From positions 124,001-188,000 of the forward strand of contig NZ_APHW01000010.1 of assembly GCF_002741985.1 (NCBI RefSeq): a stretch of DNA of 64,000 bases. Reading direction: 5' to 3'. This DNA comes from Vibrio rotiferianus CAIM 577 = LMG 21460. Its GTDB lineage: Bacteria > Pseudomonadota > Gammaproteobacteria > Enterobacterales > Vibrionaceae. This document shows positions 27,968 to 38,000 of this stretch, piece by piece. Under the pieces are notes generated by a model. That model did no database searches. It saw only the letters and a list, made by a program, of their open reading frames with translations, and was not told where the DNA came from. Position 1 is the first letter of the stretch. Each line of letters opens with the position of its first letter. The position numbers and the translations under genes are program-made.

Positions 27968-29473
27968 ATGCAGGCTGTAACTATCAAAAAGATAACGAGA
28001 GAAGAGTTTGAAGAGGCGACGGACTGGCGGGCTGATTATCACCTGTCAACGGCGGCTATTCTTCCTGTGTTTGCAAAACAAAAACAATGGCCTCAGCTGA
28101 AAGATTATAAAGTTAAGTTTGTTGATGGCTGGCGATTTAGCGAAAGCCCAGAATCAGAGTGGTATATGGCAAATGTGTCTTTGCTGGATACTAGTAAAAG
28201 AGATCCTATAACTCTCAAATATCAGCCAAAATTGGTTGATGAGGAAACAAGGAAACTAGCGACAGATATTGAAACTACTTTGTTGGGAGAGCGCTATTAC
28301 CGAATGAGGCATGTCGCCGACATGAGGTTGAATCCTGAGAGTAGTCAGTACCAAACACCGGTACTTTCATTCGAGTCTTGTGTTAAGCCTTCCGATGTTG
28401 TCGTGCGCAGGGTCGGCAGTGCATCTGCAGCTTATGTTTCCGAGTTTGATCGACAACATCCGATTGATGCCAACATGGCAATCGTGCGTGGCTTAAACCG
28501 CCACGATGCGCTTTGGTTGACCTATTGCTTGCAGCAACCTCTATACGTTGACTACCTAGAAAACAGAATTCGAAAAGAGGAGTTGGTTCGTGTGGGCCTG
28601 TCACAGTTAAAGAATATGCCTTTAGCGCCAACCCCTGATGAGTTTACTACTCTTTCTGAGCACTACCTTTCGTGTTTAGAGCGACTTTACTTTACCCAAA
28701 TGTCGCTGCGAGACCTGCGCGAACAGGTTTCAACCTGGTTAACTGATTTCTTAGATAACTTATCCATCTCGTGGAATGAAAATAGGGTAAAGACGGCGTG
28801 GTTCAAATCTGAAGACTTAAGTGAGCGTTTAGATTTTGGTTACTCAGAGCACAGTAAAGTAACCCATCAACTATCCGCTAACGGCGGCCAATATCTATCA
28901 GAACTTGCTGTTATTGAACCGAAACAAGAGCAAGCACTGCCAGAACGGTATCAGTTACTTAAAATTAAAGATTTAAAGCCGAACTTTCGAGTGTCTGATG
29001 ACCTTACCCTAGTCGACTCAAACCATGACGAAACGATTAAGATCAGCCGAGTGAAAAAGCGCTTGGTACAAAAAAATGATGTGCTGCTCTCAACATTCGC
29101 GAGAGAAAGTAAGGTATTGTGGATAAACGAAAATTTGCCTCAAGATACGCTGGCGAGTGAGCATTTAGCAACGCTGTTTTTCCACCAGTATGCAGGAGCG
29201 TACACCTTGCTGTTAGAAACGCCGTTAATCAAATGGCAAATGGCTCAATTAGTCAGTGGCAGTGTACAAGCTTTTATAAATTTATCCGATCTTGCCAAGG
29301 TGACGTTTCCACCGTTAACCTGTGAGCTGGCGACGCGTTGGCACAATGAATTAGACAACATCTTGAAAAAGCAAAGCCAAGCACTGGCAGAGATGAAGCA
29401 GATAAAGACACAGATGGCACAAGTGTATAGCAGTGTTCATCCAAATCTAGACGAGGTGAACCATGTTAACTGA
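27968..29473 (+). CDS. HsdS-like DNA specificity protein (first of two)
   Basis: 501-aa protein with the layout of a type I restriction specificity subunit: two target-recognition-like halves. Half-site signatures are KPSDVVVRRVGSASAAYVSE (around residue 138) with a helical segment after it, and QKNDVLLSTFARESKVLW (around residue 363) ending in SGSVQAFINLSDLAKVTFPPL. These are diverged from classical HsdS. The ATG at 27968 is preferred, with a G-rich ribosome site; an in-frame ATG at 27944 is possible. Its end overlaps the next small gene by 11 bp. It presumably guides the methylase or a sensor, which is an inference. Confidence 0.7.
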   Translation: MQAVTIKKITREEFEEATDWRADYHLSTAAILPVFAKQKQWPQLKDYKVKFVDGWRFSESPESEWYMANVSLLDTSKRDPITLKYQPKLVDEETRKLATDIETTLLGERYYRMRHVADMRLNPESSQYQTPVLSFESCVKPSDVVVRRVGSASAAYVSEFDRQHPIDANMAIVRGLNRHDALWLTYCLQQPLYVDYLENRIRKEELVRVGLSQLKNMPLAPTPDEFTTLSEHYLSCLERLYFTQMSLRDLREQVSTWLTDFLDNLSISWNENRVKTAWFKSEDLSERLDFGYSEHSKVTHQLSANGGQYLSELAVIEPKQEQALPERYQLLKIKDLKPNFRVSDDLTLVDSNHDETIKISRVKKRLVQKNDVLLSTFARESKVLWINENLPQDTLASEHLATLFFHQYAGAYTLLLETPLIKWQMAQLVSGSVQAFINLSDLAKVTFPPLTCELATRWHNELDNILKKQSQALAEMKQIKTQMAQVYSSVHPNLDEVNHVN

Positions 29474-29876
29474 CATCGAGTTACGGCAAGCGCTGCAACA
29501 GACCCTTGATGGCCTGACGAGTCAGCCACAAGCTCTTGACGATATCTGGTCAAAACAAAGCCATATTTGGCAAGAGTTAGGCTGGCAGAAGAGCCAGTTA
29601 TCGTTATGGTTAAACTGCCAGTCAGCAGTGGAGAGAGAGGCGAATACTGGTCTATTTTCTCTTCGAACCCAAGACGGAGCTACGGCGGATAACAGTAGCC
29701 AAAACTTAGGTGACATTTTGCTAGATTTGGTCGTCGAGCTGAAGCGGCCGTTACCAGTAAAGCTAGCGCTCAATAAGCTGCCCAGCCATATCGTCGCCAC
29801 AGAGGGCATGCTGAAAAGCGCGGTGCAAGAACACCCCAAATTAACCATGATGGGGCCCTTAATTAAGCTTGCTTAG
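29463..29876 (+). CDS. small protein of unknown family in the defence locus
   Basis: 137-aa protein that I do not recognise. It is mostly helical (TDIELRQALQQTLDGL, then Trp-rich IWSKQSHIWQELGWQ), with no membrane segment. A C-terminal stretch (KLALNKLPSHIVATEGMLKSAV) looks globular. It overlaps the upstream HsdS-like gene and is the last gene before a 91-bp gap that precedes the methylase, so it probably works with the first HsdS-like protein. Confidence 0.6.
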   Translation: MLTDIELRQALQQTLDGLTSQPQALDDIWSKQSHIWQELGWQKSQLSLWLNCQSAVEREANTGLFSLRTQDGATADNSSQNLGDILLDLVVELKRPLPVKLALNKLPSHIVATEGMLKSAVQEHPKLTMMGPLIKLA

Positions 29877-29931
29877 TTATCCCTATCTTGAAGTAAACCA
29901 ATTTGACCTTTGAGCCTAGCTCAACAGAAAA

Positions 29932-29948
29932 GCCTCAACAAAAGAGGC
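29932..29948 (+). promoter_or_regulatory. small hairpin before the methylase gene
   Basis: GCCTC / GAGGC with a seven-base loop, 20 bp before the methylase ATG, in the only sizeable gap of the operon. It could set translation of the methylase or be part of a promoter region. Weak evidence. Confidence 0.3.
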
Positions 29949-29967
29949 ACGTATTAGGAAAAGAATT

Positions 29968-32091
29968 ATGAGTAATGCTACAGAACTCGCTCCAATTTAT
30001 ACGCCAGTTCGCAATCAGTTTCGCCAATTTAGCGAATCGCTACCGTTAGAAGCAACACAAGACTTTTATCAAGCAGAGCTTGTTTGGGGCATTGTTGAAG
30101 GTAACCAAACGCCAAAGATCTTGTTACTGGTGCTTGGTGATAATAACTGGCATTACTCAGAGCCAGAATCGTTAGATGCACTCGTATTTGAGCTGCTGGG
30201 TGAAAATGACATGCTGGGTGACGAGAGCCAATGGCCAGCGTTTATCTGCTTGGCAGATACGAACAACCAGCGTAGCTACGAGTTTAAAGGTTTTAGCCAA
30301 GCGGTACCTGAAATTCCAGGCATTGAGCTTATTCGCGATTACGAACGCTTAAGCGGAGAGCAAAACCTAGCTTGGTCAGCTATGGTATACCGTAACCTAA
30401 TGCAAGATCTTGACGCGTTTCATGAACAGGTTTACCAAACCGTTAAAGATAAGGTGTCTGATAAAAACGACATTATTGAAGAAGTAGCGAAGATTCTGTT
30501 CTTAGAATCATTCCGAGTGCACCATAAATCAGGTAGTGACCTTGGTTTTGAGCACAATGGCAAGGCGTATCAGCTACCAGAAATCTTTACTTACCAATAT
30601 GTACAAGCACATGGTGATGCTGCTGTTGAGCTGATCCAAGCTGCATTTGACCATTTCAAATCACATCCGGACTATGTTGTGGTTAACGACGCGGGTGAAG
30701 CGAACCCGATCTTTGATGCGAAAACTCACCTTCGCCTAGAAAAGCCGCGCAACTACGAAACTCTGTTAAAAGCGATTCAAGACCTAGGACCATTCACCGA
30801 TGAGAAAAACGGTGAAACTCGCCAAGGCACATTGGCCGATGTATCGGCTGACTTCTTGGGGCGTGTGTTCGATGTCTTCCTGCGTGCGAACTTTGAATCT
30901 AAAGGCGGTTTGGGTATTTACCTAACGCCGAAGCCAGTAAAAGATGCAATGCTGGATATGGTTTTCCATGACATCGAAAACGATACTAATGCCGTCGCGC
31001 AAATCACCTCCGGTCAGTTCCGCTTCTGTGACCCTACATGTGGTTCTTACGGCTTTGGTTCTGTGGCGTTAAGCCGCGTCAAAAACTTCCTGCATACGGT
31101 CGCAGGTCTATCAGATCAAGAGCGCGAACAGCAATTTAACCACTTACTGGAAAATGGCTTTGTGGGCGCCGATGCTGCGCCGCGCATGGTGATGCTGGCA
31201 CGTGTGAATATGGCACTGCAAGGTGCACCCAAAGCAAAAATCTTCTACACAGGTAATTCATTAACCACACCGTCGTTAAAGCCAAATAGCTTTGACTTGA
31301 TCTGTACCAACCCACCATTTGGTACCCCGAAGTTTAAATCTGATAAACGTGGTAAAGAGTCGAAAAAAGCGTATGAAGCGGATATGGAACAGGTATTAGG
31401 TGGATTCCGCCCTGCTGAAGAGGTCGTCGATTCCTACAACGCCTACTACGACTACACCAAAATGACGTGGGAAGACACTGGTCCACTAGAACTAAACGAA
31501 GATGGCTCACCAGTTTGGGCGGGATTCCGAACAGACTTACGTAATGTATCTACAGGCAAGAAGCCTAAATACGAGCTGTTCCCAACGGTATCTGGCTTAG
31601 CTCTGGGAAGCAAACCAAGTAAAAATGGCGAATGGAAGCCAGTTAAAGGAGGCTCGATTGACCCTGCCGTGCTGTTTATCGATCGCTGCTTGCAGCTCCT
31701 TAAACCCGGTGGCCGTTTAATGATTGTTTTGCCAGACGGTATCTTGTGTAACTCGGGCGACCGCTATGTACGTGAATACATTATGGGCAAAAAAGATGAA
31801 AAAACTGGTGAGTTTAGCGGTGGTAAAGCCATTGTAAAAGCCGTGGTATCACTGCCATCCGATACCTTTAAGCTTTCTGGCACTGGCGCTAAAACATCCA
31901 TCCTTTACTTGCAAAAACGCCCAGCAAGCGACAAGCATCCAGAGCAGTTTTTGCCAGAGCCACAAACCGATGTGTTTATGGCAGTTGCAGAAACTTTAGG
32001 TTACTTGGTGAAGAACAACATTGAAGATTATGCCGCAGGTGTAAGTAATGACTTAGACCCAATCGTCGCTGCTTATAAGCGAGGTGAGTGA
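29968..32091 (+). CDS. N6-adenine DNA methyltransferase, HsdM-like
   Basis: 707-aa class I adenine methylase. An N-terminal helical region is followed by the SAM-binding motif FCDPTCGSYGFGSVAL (around residue 353) and the catalytic NPPF (around residues 447-450) in LICTNPPFGTPKF. The late GGRLMIVLPDGILCN block is typical of HsdM. It is longer than classical HsdM (~500 aa), with an extra segment after NPPF. It should mark host DNA, with the HsdS-like partner choosing the site. The stop overlaps the next ATG by one base. Confidence 0.88.
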   Translation: MSNATELAPIYTPVRNQFRQFSESLPLEATQDFYQAELVWGIVEGNQTPKILLLVLGDNNWHYSEPESLDALVFELLGENDMLGDESQWPAFICLADTNNQRSYEFKGFSQAVPEIPGIELIRDYERLSGEQNLAWSAMVYRNLMQDLDAFHEQVYQTVKDKVSDKNDIIEEVAKILFLESFRVHHKSGSDLGFEHNGKAYQLPEIFTYQYVQAHGDAAVELIQAAFDHFKSHPDYVVVNDAGEANPIFDAKTHLRLEKPRNYETLLKAIQDLGPFTDEKNGETRQGTLADVSADFLGRVFDVFLRANFESKGGLGIYLTPKPVKDAMLDMVFHDIENDTNAVAQITSGQFRFCDPTCGSYGFGSVALSRVKNFLHTVAGLSDQEREQQFNHLLENGFVGADAAPRMVMLARVNMALQGAPKAKIFYTGNSLTTPSLKPNSFDLICTNPPFGTPKFKSDKRGKESKKAYEADMEQVLGGFRPAEEVVDSYNAYYDYTKMTWEDTGPLELNEDGSPVWAGFRTDLRNVSTGKKPKYELFPTVSGLALGSKPSKNGEWKPVKGGSIDPAVLFIDRCLQLLKPGGRLMIVLPDGILCNSGDRYVREYIMGKKDEKTGEFSGGKAIVKAVVSLPSDTFKLSGTGAKTSILYLQKRPASDKHPEQFLPEPQTDVFMAVAETLGYLVKNNIEDYAAGVSNDLDPIVAAYKRGE

Positions 32092-33680
32092 TGGACTCTA
32101 AATTCTATAACAGAGTGAGTCCTGCTGACCTATTTGAGAGACTAGATTCTGAATACTATTCATCAGAGTTGATGCATAACGAACAAAAAATCTCTGTATT
32201 TAAGCAAGTTACACTTGAAAGCATCGTTGATAGTTCTGTTCCAAATAATATCTCAGATCTTACGTCTAATGGTAGCTTTGAATTCTTGAGAGGGATCGAG
32301 TTTAACTCTACAGGTGGGATTCCTTTTATTCGTACGCAGAACTTGATGGATAACTATTTGTCAGATGATGGTTACCTCTATGTCAGTTCAACTAGTTCTG
32401 AAAAAGTTAGGAAGTCTTTATGTAATAGCGGTGATCTGATTGTCTGCCGAAAAGGTAAAGTTGGGTCTGCGAGTTCAGTACCAGACAGACTGCAAGGCGC
32501 AGCTATTAGTGAAAATGTCACTAGATTTTCATTAGATGATACTAAAGATGCAGACTTCATTTCTGTATTTCTTAATTCTTCCCATGGGCGAAAACGATTT
32601 CTTAGAGAAGCTACTGGTGTAATTCAAAAATGGATTAATAACGAAAAGCTTCGTGAAATAAAGGTTATAGAAATTGACCATTTAGCCCAAAAATACATCG
32701 GTGAGAAAGTCCGGCAAGCAGAGCGTTTGAGGGCTTGGGCGAAAAGTATTAAGCAAACTCTACAAGAATTTGAAAATGATATTCCAGTTAAGAAGTTCCC
32801 AAGGACAAATAAGAAGTACGCCATATCGAGAACTTTTGATTTAACGGAAAATCGGTTAGATGCGGAGTTCTATGAAGATAAGCATATTGATTTGAGTCGG
32901 CAGTTTAATGGTGAGTTTTCCAGCTTAGGTGCACTTACTACTGGATTTAAATATGGCTCGTCAGTTAAAGCTGATTATGTAGCAAAAGGTAAAGGTATTC
33001 CTTTTGTTAGAGGTAATGCTCTGACTGATAATGAGATTTCCAAGTCGGATATTGTTTATTTAGATCGCTCGCTAACAGATGAGTTGAAGAACAACTTTCT
33101 AAACATCGGTGACGTGATGATTACGCGAAGTGGTACCGTTGGTGTTGCTTGTGATGTGTATGAGGGGTTTGATAAATATGCCTATGGTTCATTTATCATC
33201 AACTCTAAGCCAAAATCTGAAGTTATCAATCCGCTATATTTATCTTGGTATTTGAATAGTTGGGTTGGTCAGCAACAATTTCGACGTTGGGAGAATGGAG
33301 CTGTTCAATTAAATATCAATACTGAAGAGTTAGCATCCATTGAAGTATGGACTGCTCCTAATGAGTTTCAGCTAAAAGTTGCAGAGCAAATCAAGTTACT
33401 TCGTGCCGTAAATAGGTTGGCGCAATGTTTAATCGCGTCTGCCAAATTATTAGTTGAAGATCTCATTGAAGGACAGCTTACCGAGTCGCAGTTGGTCTCC
33501 GCTCAGCAAGCACTAGAGACTGGCGATGACTCGCTCGATCGTTCTTTACTTGAACGTATGACCGCTGAGGGCATTGATGGTGAAGGTGATCCACTGTTTG
33601 ATGATATTGATCAGCTATACGAGCTGCTTGAGCAAGCTAAACAAGCGCTTGACGCTGATGATGCGATGACGGAGGCCTAA
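32091..33680 (+). CDS. HsdS-like DNA specificity protein (second of two)
   Basis: 529-aa type I specificity-like subunit. Two recognition domains carry classic landmarks: NSGDLIVCRKGKVGSASSVP in the first and NIGDVMITRSGTVGVACDVYE plus WENGAVQLNINTEELASIEV in the second. Conserved helices follow each (RQAERLRAWAKSIKQTLQEF; LLRAVNRLAQCLIASAKLL). The recognition parts are visibly more A/T-rich than the flanking genes, as expected for exchangeable target domains. The acidic C-terminal extension (DDSLDRSLLERM to the end) is unusual. ATG at 32091 overlaps the methylase stop. Confidence 0.82.
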   Translation: MDSKFYNRVSPADLFERLDSEYYSSELMHNEQKISVFKQVTLESIVDSSVPNNISDLTSNGSFEFLRGIEFNSTGGIPFIRTQNLMDNYLSDDGYLYVSSTSSEKVRKSLCNSGDLIVCRKGKVGSASSVPDRLQGAAISENVTRFSLDDTKDADFISVFLNSSHGRKRFLREATGVIQKWINNEKLREIKVIEIDHLAQKYIGEKVRQAERLRAWAKSIKQTLQEFENDIPVKKFPRTNKKYAISRTFDLTENRLDAEFYEDKHIDLSRQFNGEFSSLGALTTGFKYGSSVKADYVAKGKGIPFVRGNALTDNEISKSDIVYLDRSLTDELKNNFLNIGDVMITRSGTVGVACDVYEGFDKYAYGSFIINSKPKSEVINPLYLSWYLNSWVGQQQFRRWENGAVQLNINTEELASIEVWTAPNEFQLKVAEQIKLLRAVNRLAQCLIASAKLLVEDLIEGQLTESQLVSAQQALETGDDSLDRSLLERMTAEGIDGEGDPLFDDIDQLYELLEQAKQALDADDAMTEA

Positions 33681-35044
33681 TGAAACAGCCATCATCACAC
33701 GTCTTGAGTGACGAATTGCTGCAAAGCGAAAACTTCTTATTGGCAAGTGTGGTCAAGCCGTTAGAGCGTTTGTTGGAAAGTGGTTGCGCTATAATTCAAG
33801 ACAAAGCCGTTCGTGAGCTGTTATCGGGCTTGGCTTACCCCTGTGATGATGGCAAACATTGGGTAGCCAGTCAGCGGCTACTTGATGGTGTGACCGAGCT
33901 TGGTTCAACGTCACAGTTGGTAGCAGCTGTGCTCGCGTGTGACAGCCGATTCCGCCAACCATGGTTAAACCTTATGGCGGCACGCTGCCAAGAGGCGTCT
34001 GAGCTGAGTGATCCACTGCAGTTGGTAGAGCGTATCCACCAGCTTGGCGTCGCCAGCGAGTGGGTAGAGGCTTCACTTGCTGAGGCCTCTTTGAGCGCGA
34101 CACCGTATAGCGTGATTGAACGTGAGCTATTGGGTACCCAAGCAGACAGCATCAGTGCAGTGCCTATTCTCACGCGCGTATTAACCACCGCTTATCAGCT
34201 GAGCTTATGTCGCGGACAAGCCTTGCCCGTGATTGCATCAACCGCATTACAAGGTCAGCGCCCAGATATTGATTGGGTAAAAGGACGCTTGTTACCGGTG
34301 CCTAAAGCCGATGTTAAATACAACTCGTATTTGTTGGTTTCGCTCTCTTCATCTTACTCATCTTCGCGTTCAACCGAGACCAGTCAATCAGATGGCAGTG
34401 ATCATCATGAACTTGGGCAGCAAAAGATAGGGCAACATAATTTTGACCAACAGGCGTTTGATAATCTCCCCCTAGATGCCACTAAGACCCGCAGTGATTT
34501 AGCGCTCGATTGGGTGCTCAGTTCGCCTTGGGCATTGCTGCTCGCGGCGATCACCTATGAGCAGGATATATGGTCAAGCGAAGGGCTAGGAGGTTTAATG
34601 CTTGAGTTGCCAGCTGGGCAAAGTGGCTATAAACCTAGTTTGGTGCAGGTGTTGGTGCTAAACCGCGATGGCGATGAGGTGCTGTGCGGTAGCTTGGCTC
34701 AGTTTGTTTCTCGAATCTTGGCTGAATTATCAATGGCGTTATTTCCGGCCGCTATCAGCACTCAAGAGCTTGACCAACAGCTTGGCGATGTTATTGAGCT
34801 ATTGATTAAACGCCAAGTTTGGCAACATCGAGACGGCATCAGTGGCGAGCTGGATTACTACCAAATTAACCCGCAGTTTGCTGATGCCTGTTATCGAATG
34901 AAAGGCCAACGTGCTTTTGCCCTGTATGGAAAAAGATTGCGAGAGGCGATTCGTACCCAGGCTTTGCGTTGGCGCCAAGAGCAAGAGTCACTTATCAGCC
35001 AGGCCCATTCAACCAATACGAGTAATACCTCAGCGCAGTTTTAA
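33680..35044 (+). CDS. protein of unknown family in the defence operon
   Basis: 454-aa soluble protein that I do not recognise. The N-terminal half is mainly helical. A Ser-rich stretch (SLSSSYSSSRSTETSQSDGSD, about residues 220-240) looks like a linker, and the C-terminal ~170 residues form a mixed globular domain (LALDWVLSSPWALLLAAITYEQDIWS; GELDYYQINPQFADACYRMKG, each cited from its first residues). It overlaps the second HsdS-like gene by one base and is followed after 13 bp by the giant ATPase, so it is likely a partner of one of them. Confidence 0.6.
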   Translation: MKQPSSHVLSDELLQSENFLLASVVKPLERLLESGCAIIQDKAVRELLSGLAYPCDDGKHWVASQRLLDGVTELGSTSQLVAAVLACDSRFRQPWLNLMAARCQEASELSDPLQLVERIHQLGVASEWVEASLAEASLSATPYSVIERELLGTQADSISAVPILTRVLTTAYQLSLCRGQALPVIASTALQGQRPDIDWVKGRLLPVPKADVKYNSYLLVSLSSSYSSSRSTETSQSDGSDHHELGQQKIGQHNFDQQAFDNLPLDATKTRSDLALDWVLSSPWALLLAAITYEQDIWSSEGLGGLMLELPAGQSGYKPSLVQVLVLNRDGDEVLCGSLAQFVSRILAELSMALFPAAISTQELDQQLGDVIELLIKRQVWQHRDGISGELDYYQINPQFADACYRMKGQRAFALYGKRLREAIRTQALRWRQEQESLISQAHSTNTSNTSAQF

Positions 35045-35057
35045 AGGATGTATTCTA

Positions 35058-38000
35058 ATGACAATAAGTAGTGCTAATAATTCGTCTCAGGCTGTATGGG
35101 ATGAGCTGACGGAACAACATAACTGGGCGGCGACTGGTGTTTCGGATTATCCGTCAAAAGATCCCCTGGTTGGACAAAGTAAATTCTTCAATCGTTATCG
35201 CACCTTTATCAAAACCATTGACCATGAAGACGATAAATTCGCTCACGTATTTGCCGTTGAAGGCGAGTGGGGACGAGGTAAGTCCCGTTTGGGCTATGAG
35301 TTGATTGCACAGATCAATGACTGCTCTAAAGGTTGGTACGTGCGTAACGGTAGTGGTGAGCTAGAAAACGCTGAACTCTTTGATGATGAAAGTAAGCGAG
35401 ACGAGTACTTAGGCTTATATATCCGCTACTCGCAAATTGTGTCTAAGTTCCAAAACACCGATAACTGGTTTGCCTATGGTTTATATCAAGCGCTGATCCC
35501 GTTGGCGACTAAACAGTTTGATGGCTCTATTCAATCGAGTATCGCCAAACAAGCACTGCAACGTATTGAGCCGTTTGGTTTTGAAGCTTCAGAGCTAGCG
35601 AATCGGTTGATGCTTGATCATGCTTTTTCTGATGAGGTACTGTATTACGACCAAGCTCAAGATGAGAATGGCAATACCATTACAGTCACCCAATTGGTTG
35701 ATTCGGCTTACCAATACCTTCAAAAGTTTGGTATTCAATACATCTTGATTGTGCTTGATGAGCTAGAGACAGTGGCAGAAGCCGCTACCTACGGCATCGA
35801 TAGGGATGATGCTTGCCAACTGGATGGAGAAGCCATTCGTCTGATTGGTAAAGCGATTAAAGAGGAAGATCCACGCCGTAAATTGCCATGGCTACGCTAT
35901 GTAGCGCTTTGTTCCCCGCTTTTGGGACAACAGCTGCGTGAAATTCAATCGACGGCACGTCGTTTTGAGCTAGTCGAACTCGAAAATAATGCCTTTGCGG
36001 ATGTATCAGATTATGTCGCTAAGCTACAAGAGGGTAACAAGCTACGTCATCAATATCCGTTAGGGTTAGTTGAAGCGGCTTATGCCATGAGCGGCGCTAA
36101 CTTTGGTTGGTTCAATGTGGTGATGGCTAATATTGATGTTGAGCTAGATAAATACGCGGGCAATGGTACAGCGTTTAGCAATGTGGGTGAGCTGTTTGAT
36201 CAAGTGCTGCAGAACTCAGGGCGGATCTCCGATCATGTTTTAGACCACAATGCGATTCATGGTATTCAGACTGAGGACAAAGCACTTCTTAAGCAAGCGC
36301 GTAATTTGTTGTTTGCTCAATTACCAAAGGCGTTAGATGCGGAGCATCAACATTTGTTGGCGTTATTGCCACTGAAAAATGAATATGATGAGCCGATCGT
36401 CAGCTTGTATCGTAAAGTTGATTGGTCGATGCTCGATTGCCGCCAAGCCTTGCAAGATGGAAAATTCCGCCGTGATCGTGATGAGTGGTTCTACCCAAGC
36501 GTAGATCAAGGTTTGAATCTTCAAGCGCTGCGTCAGAACTTACGTACGTTTGCCATTAACGAAATAGGTGATGAAAATACCTTTCTTCTACCGCTAGACG
36601 TTCAAGAATTCCGTCACTTGATCAGTCTGTTATATAGTCATCCCGCAGCAGAATTTGCTGCTGACGCACTATGGAAACGTTTCTTTGGTGATGTACAGCA
36701 GTTAGAGGATGAGGACAAAACCCATATCGGCCCAAGCGTGGCGATGCTGCTTCGTTTAGACATGCGTTATCGCTCCCAACAACAAAACTCCATGATTTTC
36801 CGTGAAGTAGGCTATGCCGACGGTCATGAAAAAGCGATGTCAGTGCTTAAGGCAGAGTGGGAGCGTTCACCACTTGTAAGACGTCGTACTCGATTGTTGG
36901 GGCTATTTCGCTTATTGGATCGAGATTGGAACTACAACCAAGAAGCCTTTGTAACTAAGCAAGACTTGGCTATCCAATTTACTAAAGCGGGCGGAGGGCG
37001 AGGCGCAAGCTCTGGATTGCAGTATTGTGAGGGCTTAAAGCTTCATCCTCAGGGCAAAGCTGCGTTTGCTTGGGTAGACAGTAAAGATGAGCTCACACGT
37101 CTAAACGAAGAAATAACAGGGCAATATGCAGCGATTGGGCGTGTACCTGTTGTTGCATTCACTGGCTCGATTGGGGTGATGGACGATTACGCCAAGGGCA
37201 GTGTTAAAGACGATTTGAAAGAGAACGTTTTACTTTATTATCTCAACACTAGTGAAATTGATGTGATTGAGCGAATTGGTGTCGATCAGCGTCTGCAAGA
37301 GGGCTTTGAGCTTAATGAGCAGGTGTTTACCTCTAAGTTCAAGAACCGTCTGAATAACATTCGTGATTACACTTACAACCGAATTCATGAATGGCGACAA
37401 TGGCTCAATGAGCGTGGTTTGATAGCCTGGCCTCTTAAGCCTTCGGGGCGTATTAACGATGATGATCGCAATAAGCTTTTTAAGGCTTGGCAGTTACTCC
37501 TAGTTCAAGATAACAACGTCAATAGCTTGAATGATATTTTGCCTGAGCATGGCGTTGATGCGGCAGATATTCGAGCGGTGTTCAGCCGTTTATCACTAAA
37601 CGGTAAAGTTTTACAAAGTGGCTATCAGTCAAACGAACATGCTGGTCTTTTTAGCGACATCGAGCATCCGGCACAGGCACAGGCCCGTGTACCTGCATTT
37701 TTGGCAGAGATAGCCAACCCGAAAAAAGCCAAATCATGGACATTGGACAACGCTCAAGAGAAGTGGTACTGGGGGTATTTGTGGTCTCCAGCGAGTCAAG
37801 GCTTATCTTCTAAAGCGGTATTCAGTGATTGGATGTGGCTCTGCAGCCAACTGAACTTAGCGAAGATAGAAGATCGCCAAGCTAAGAAAGAAAAATGGCT
37901 ACCTATTACACGCTTTGAGATAGAAGAAGGTGAGTTAGATTACGCGACGACATGGTTTAATGGCAAAGGCGTGGATAGTTACCAAGGGCGCGTGGAAGCC

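Noticed and set aside
29968..33680. Ordinary type I restriction-modification system
   Set aside because: HsdM- and HsdS-like genes are present, but there is no HsdR, and the operon continues directly into ATPase, HerA and kinase genes.
34911..35057. Upstream extension of the giant ATPase into the preceding gene
   Set aside because: ATG 35058 has a good ribosome site, and the extension only duplicates the other frame of the 454-aa gene.
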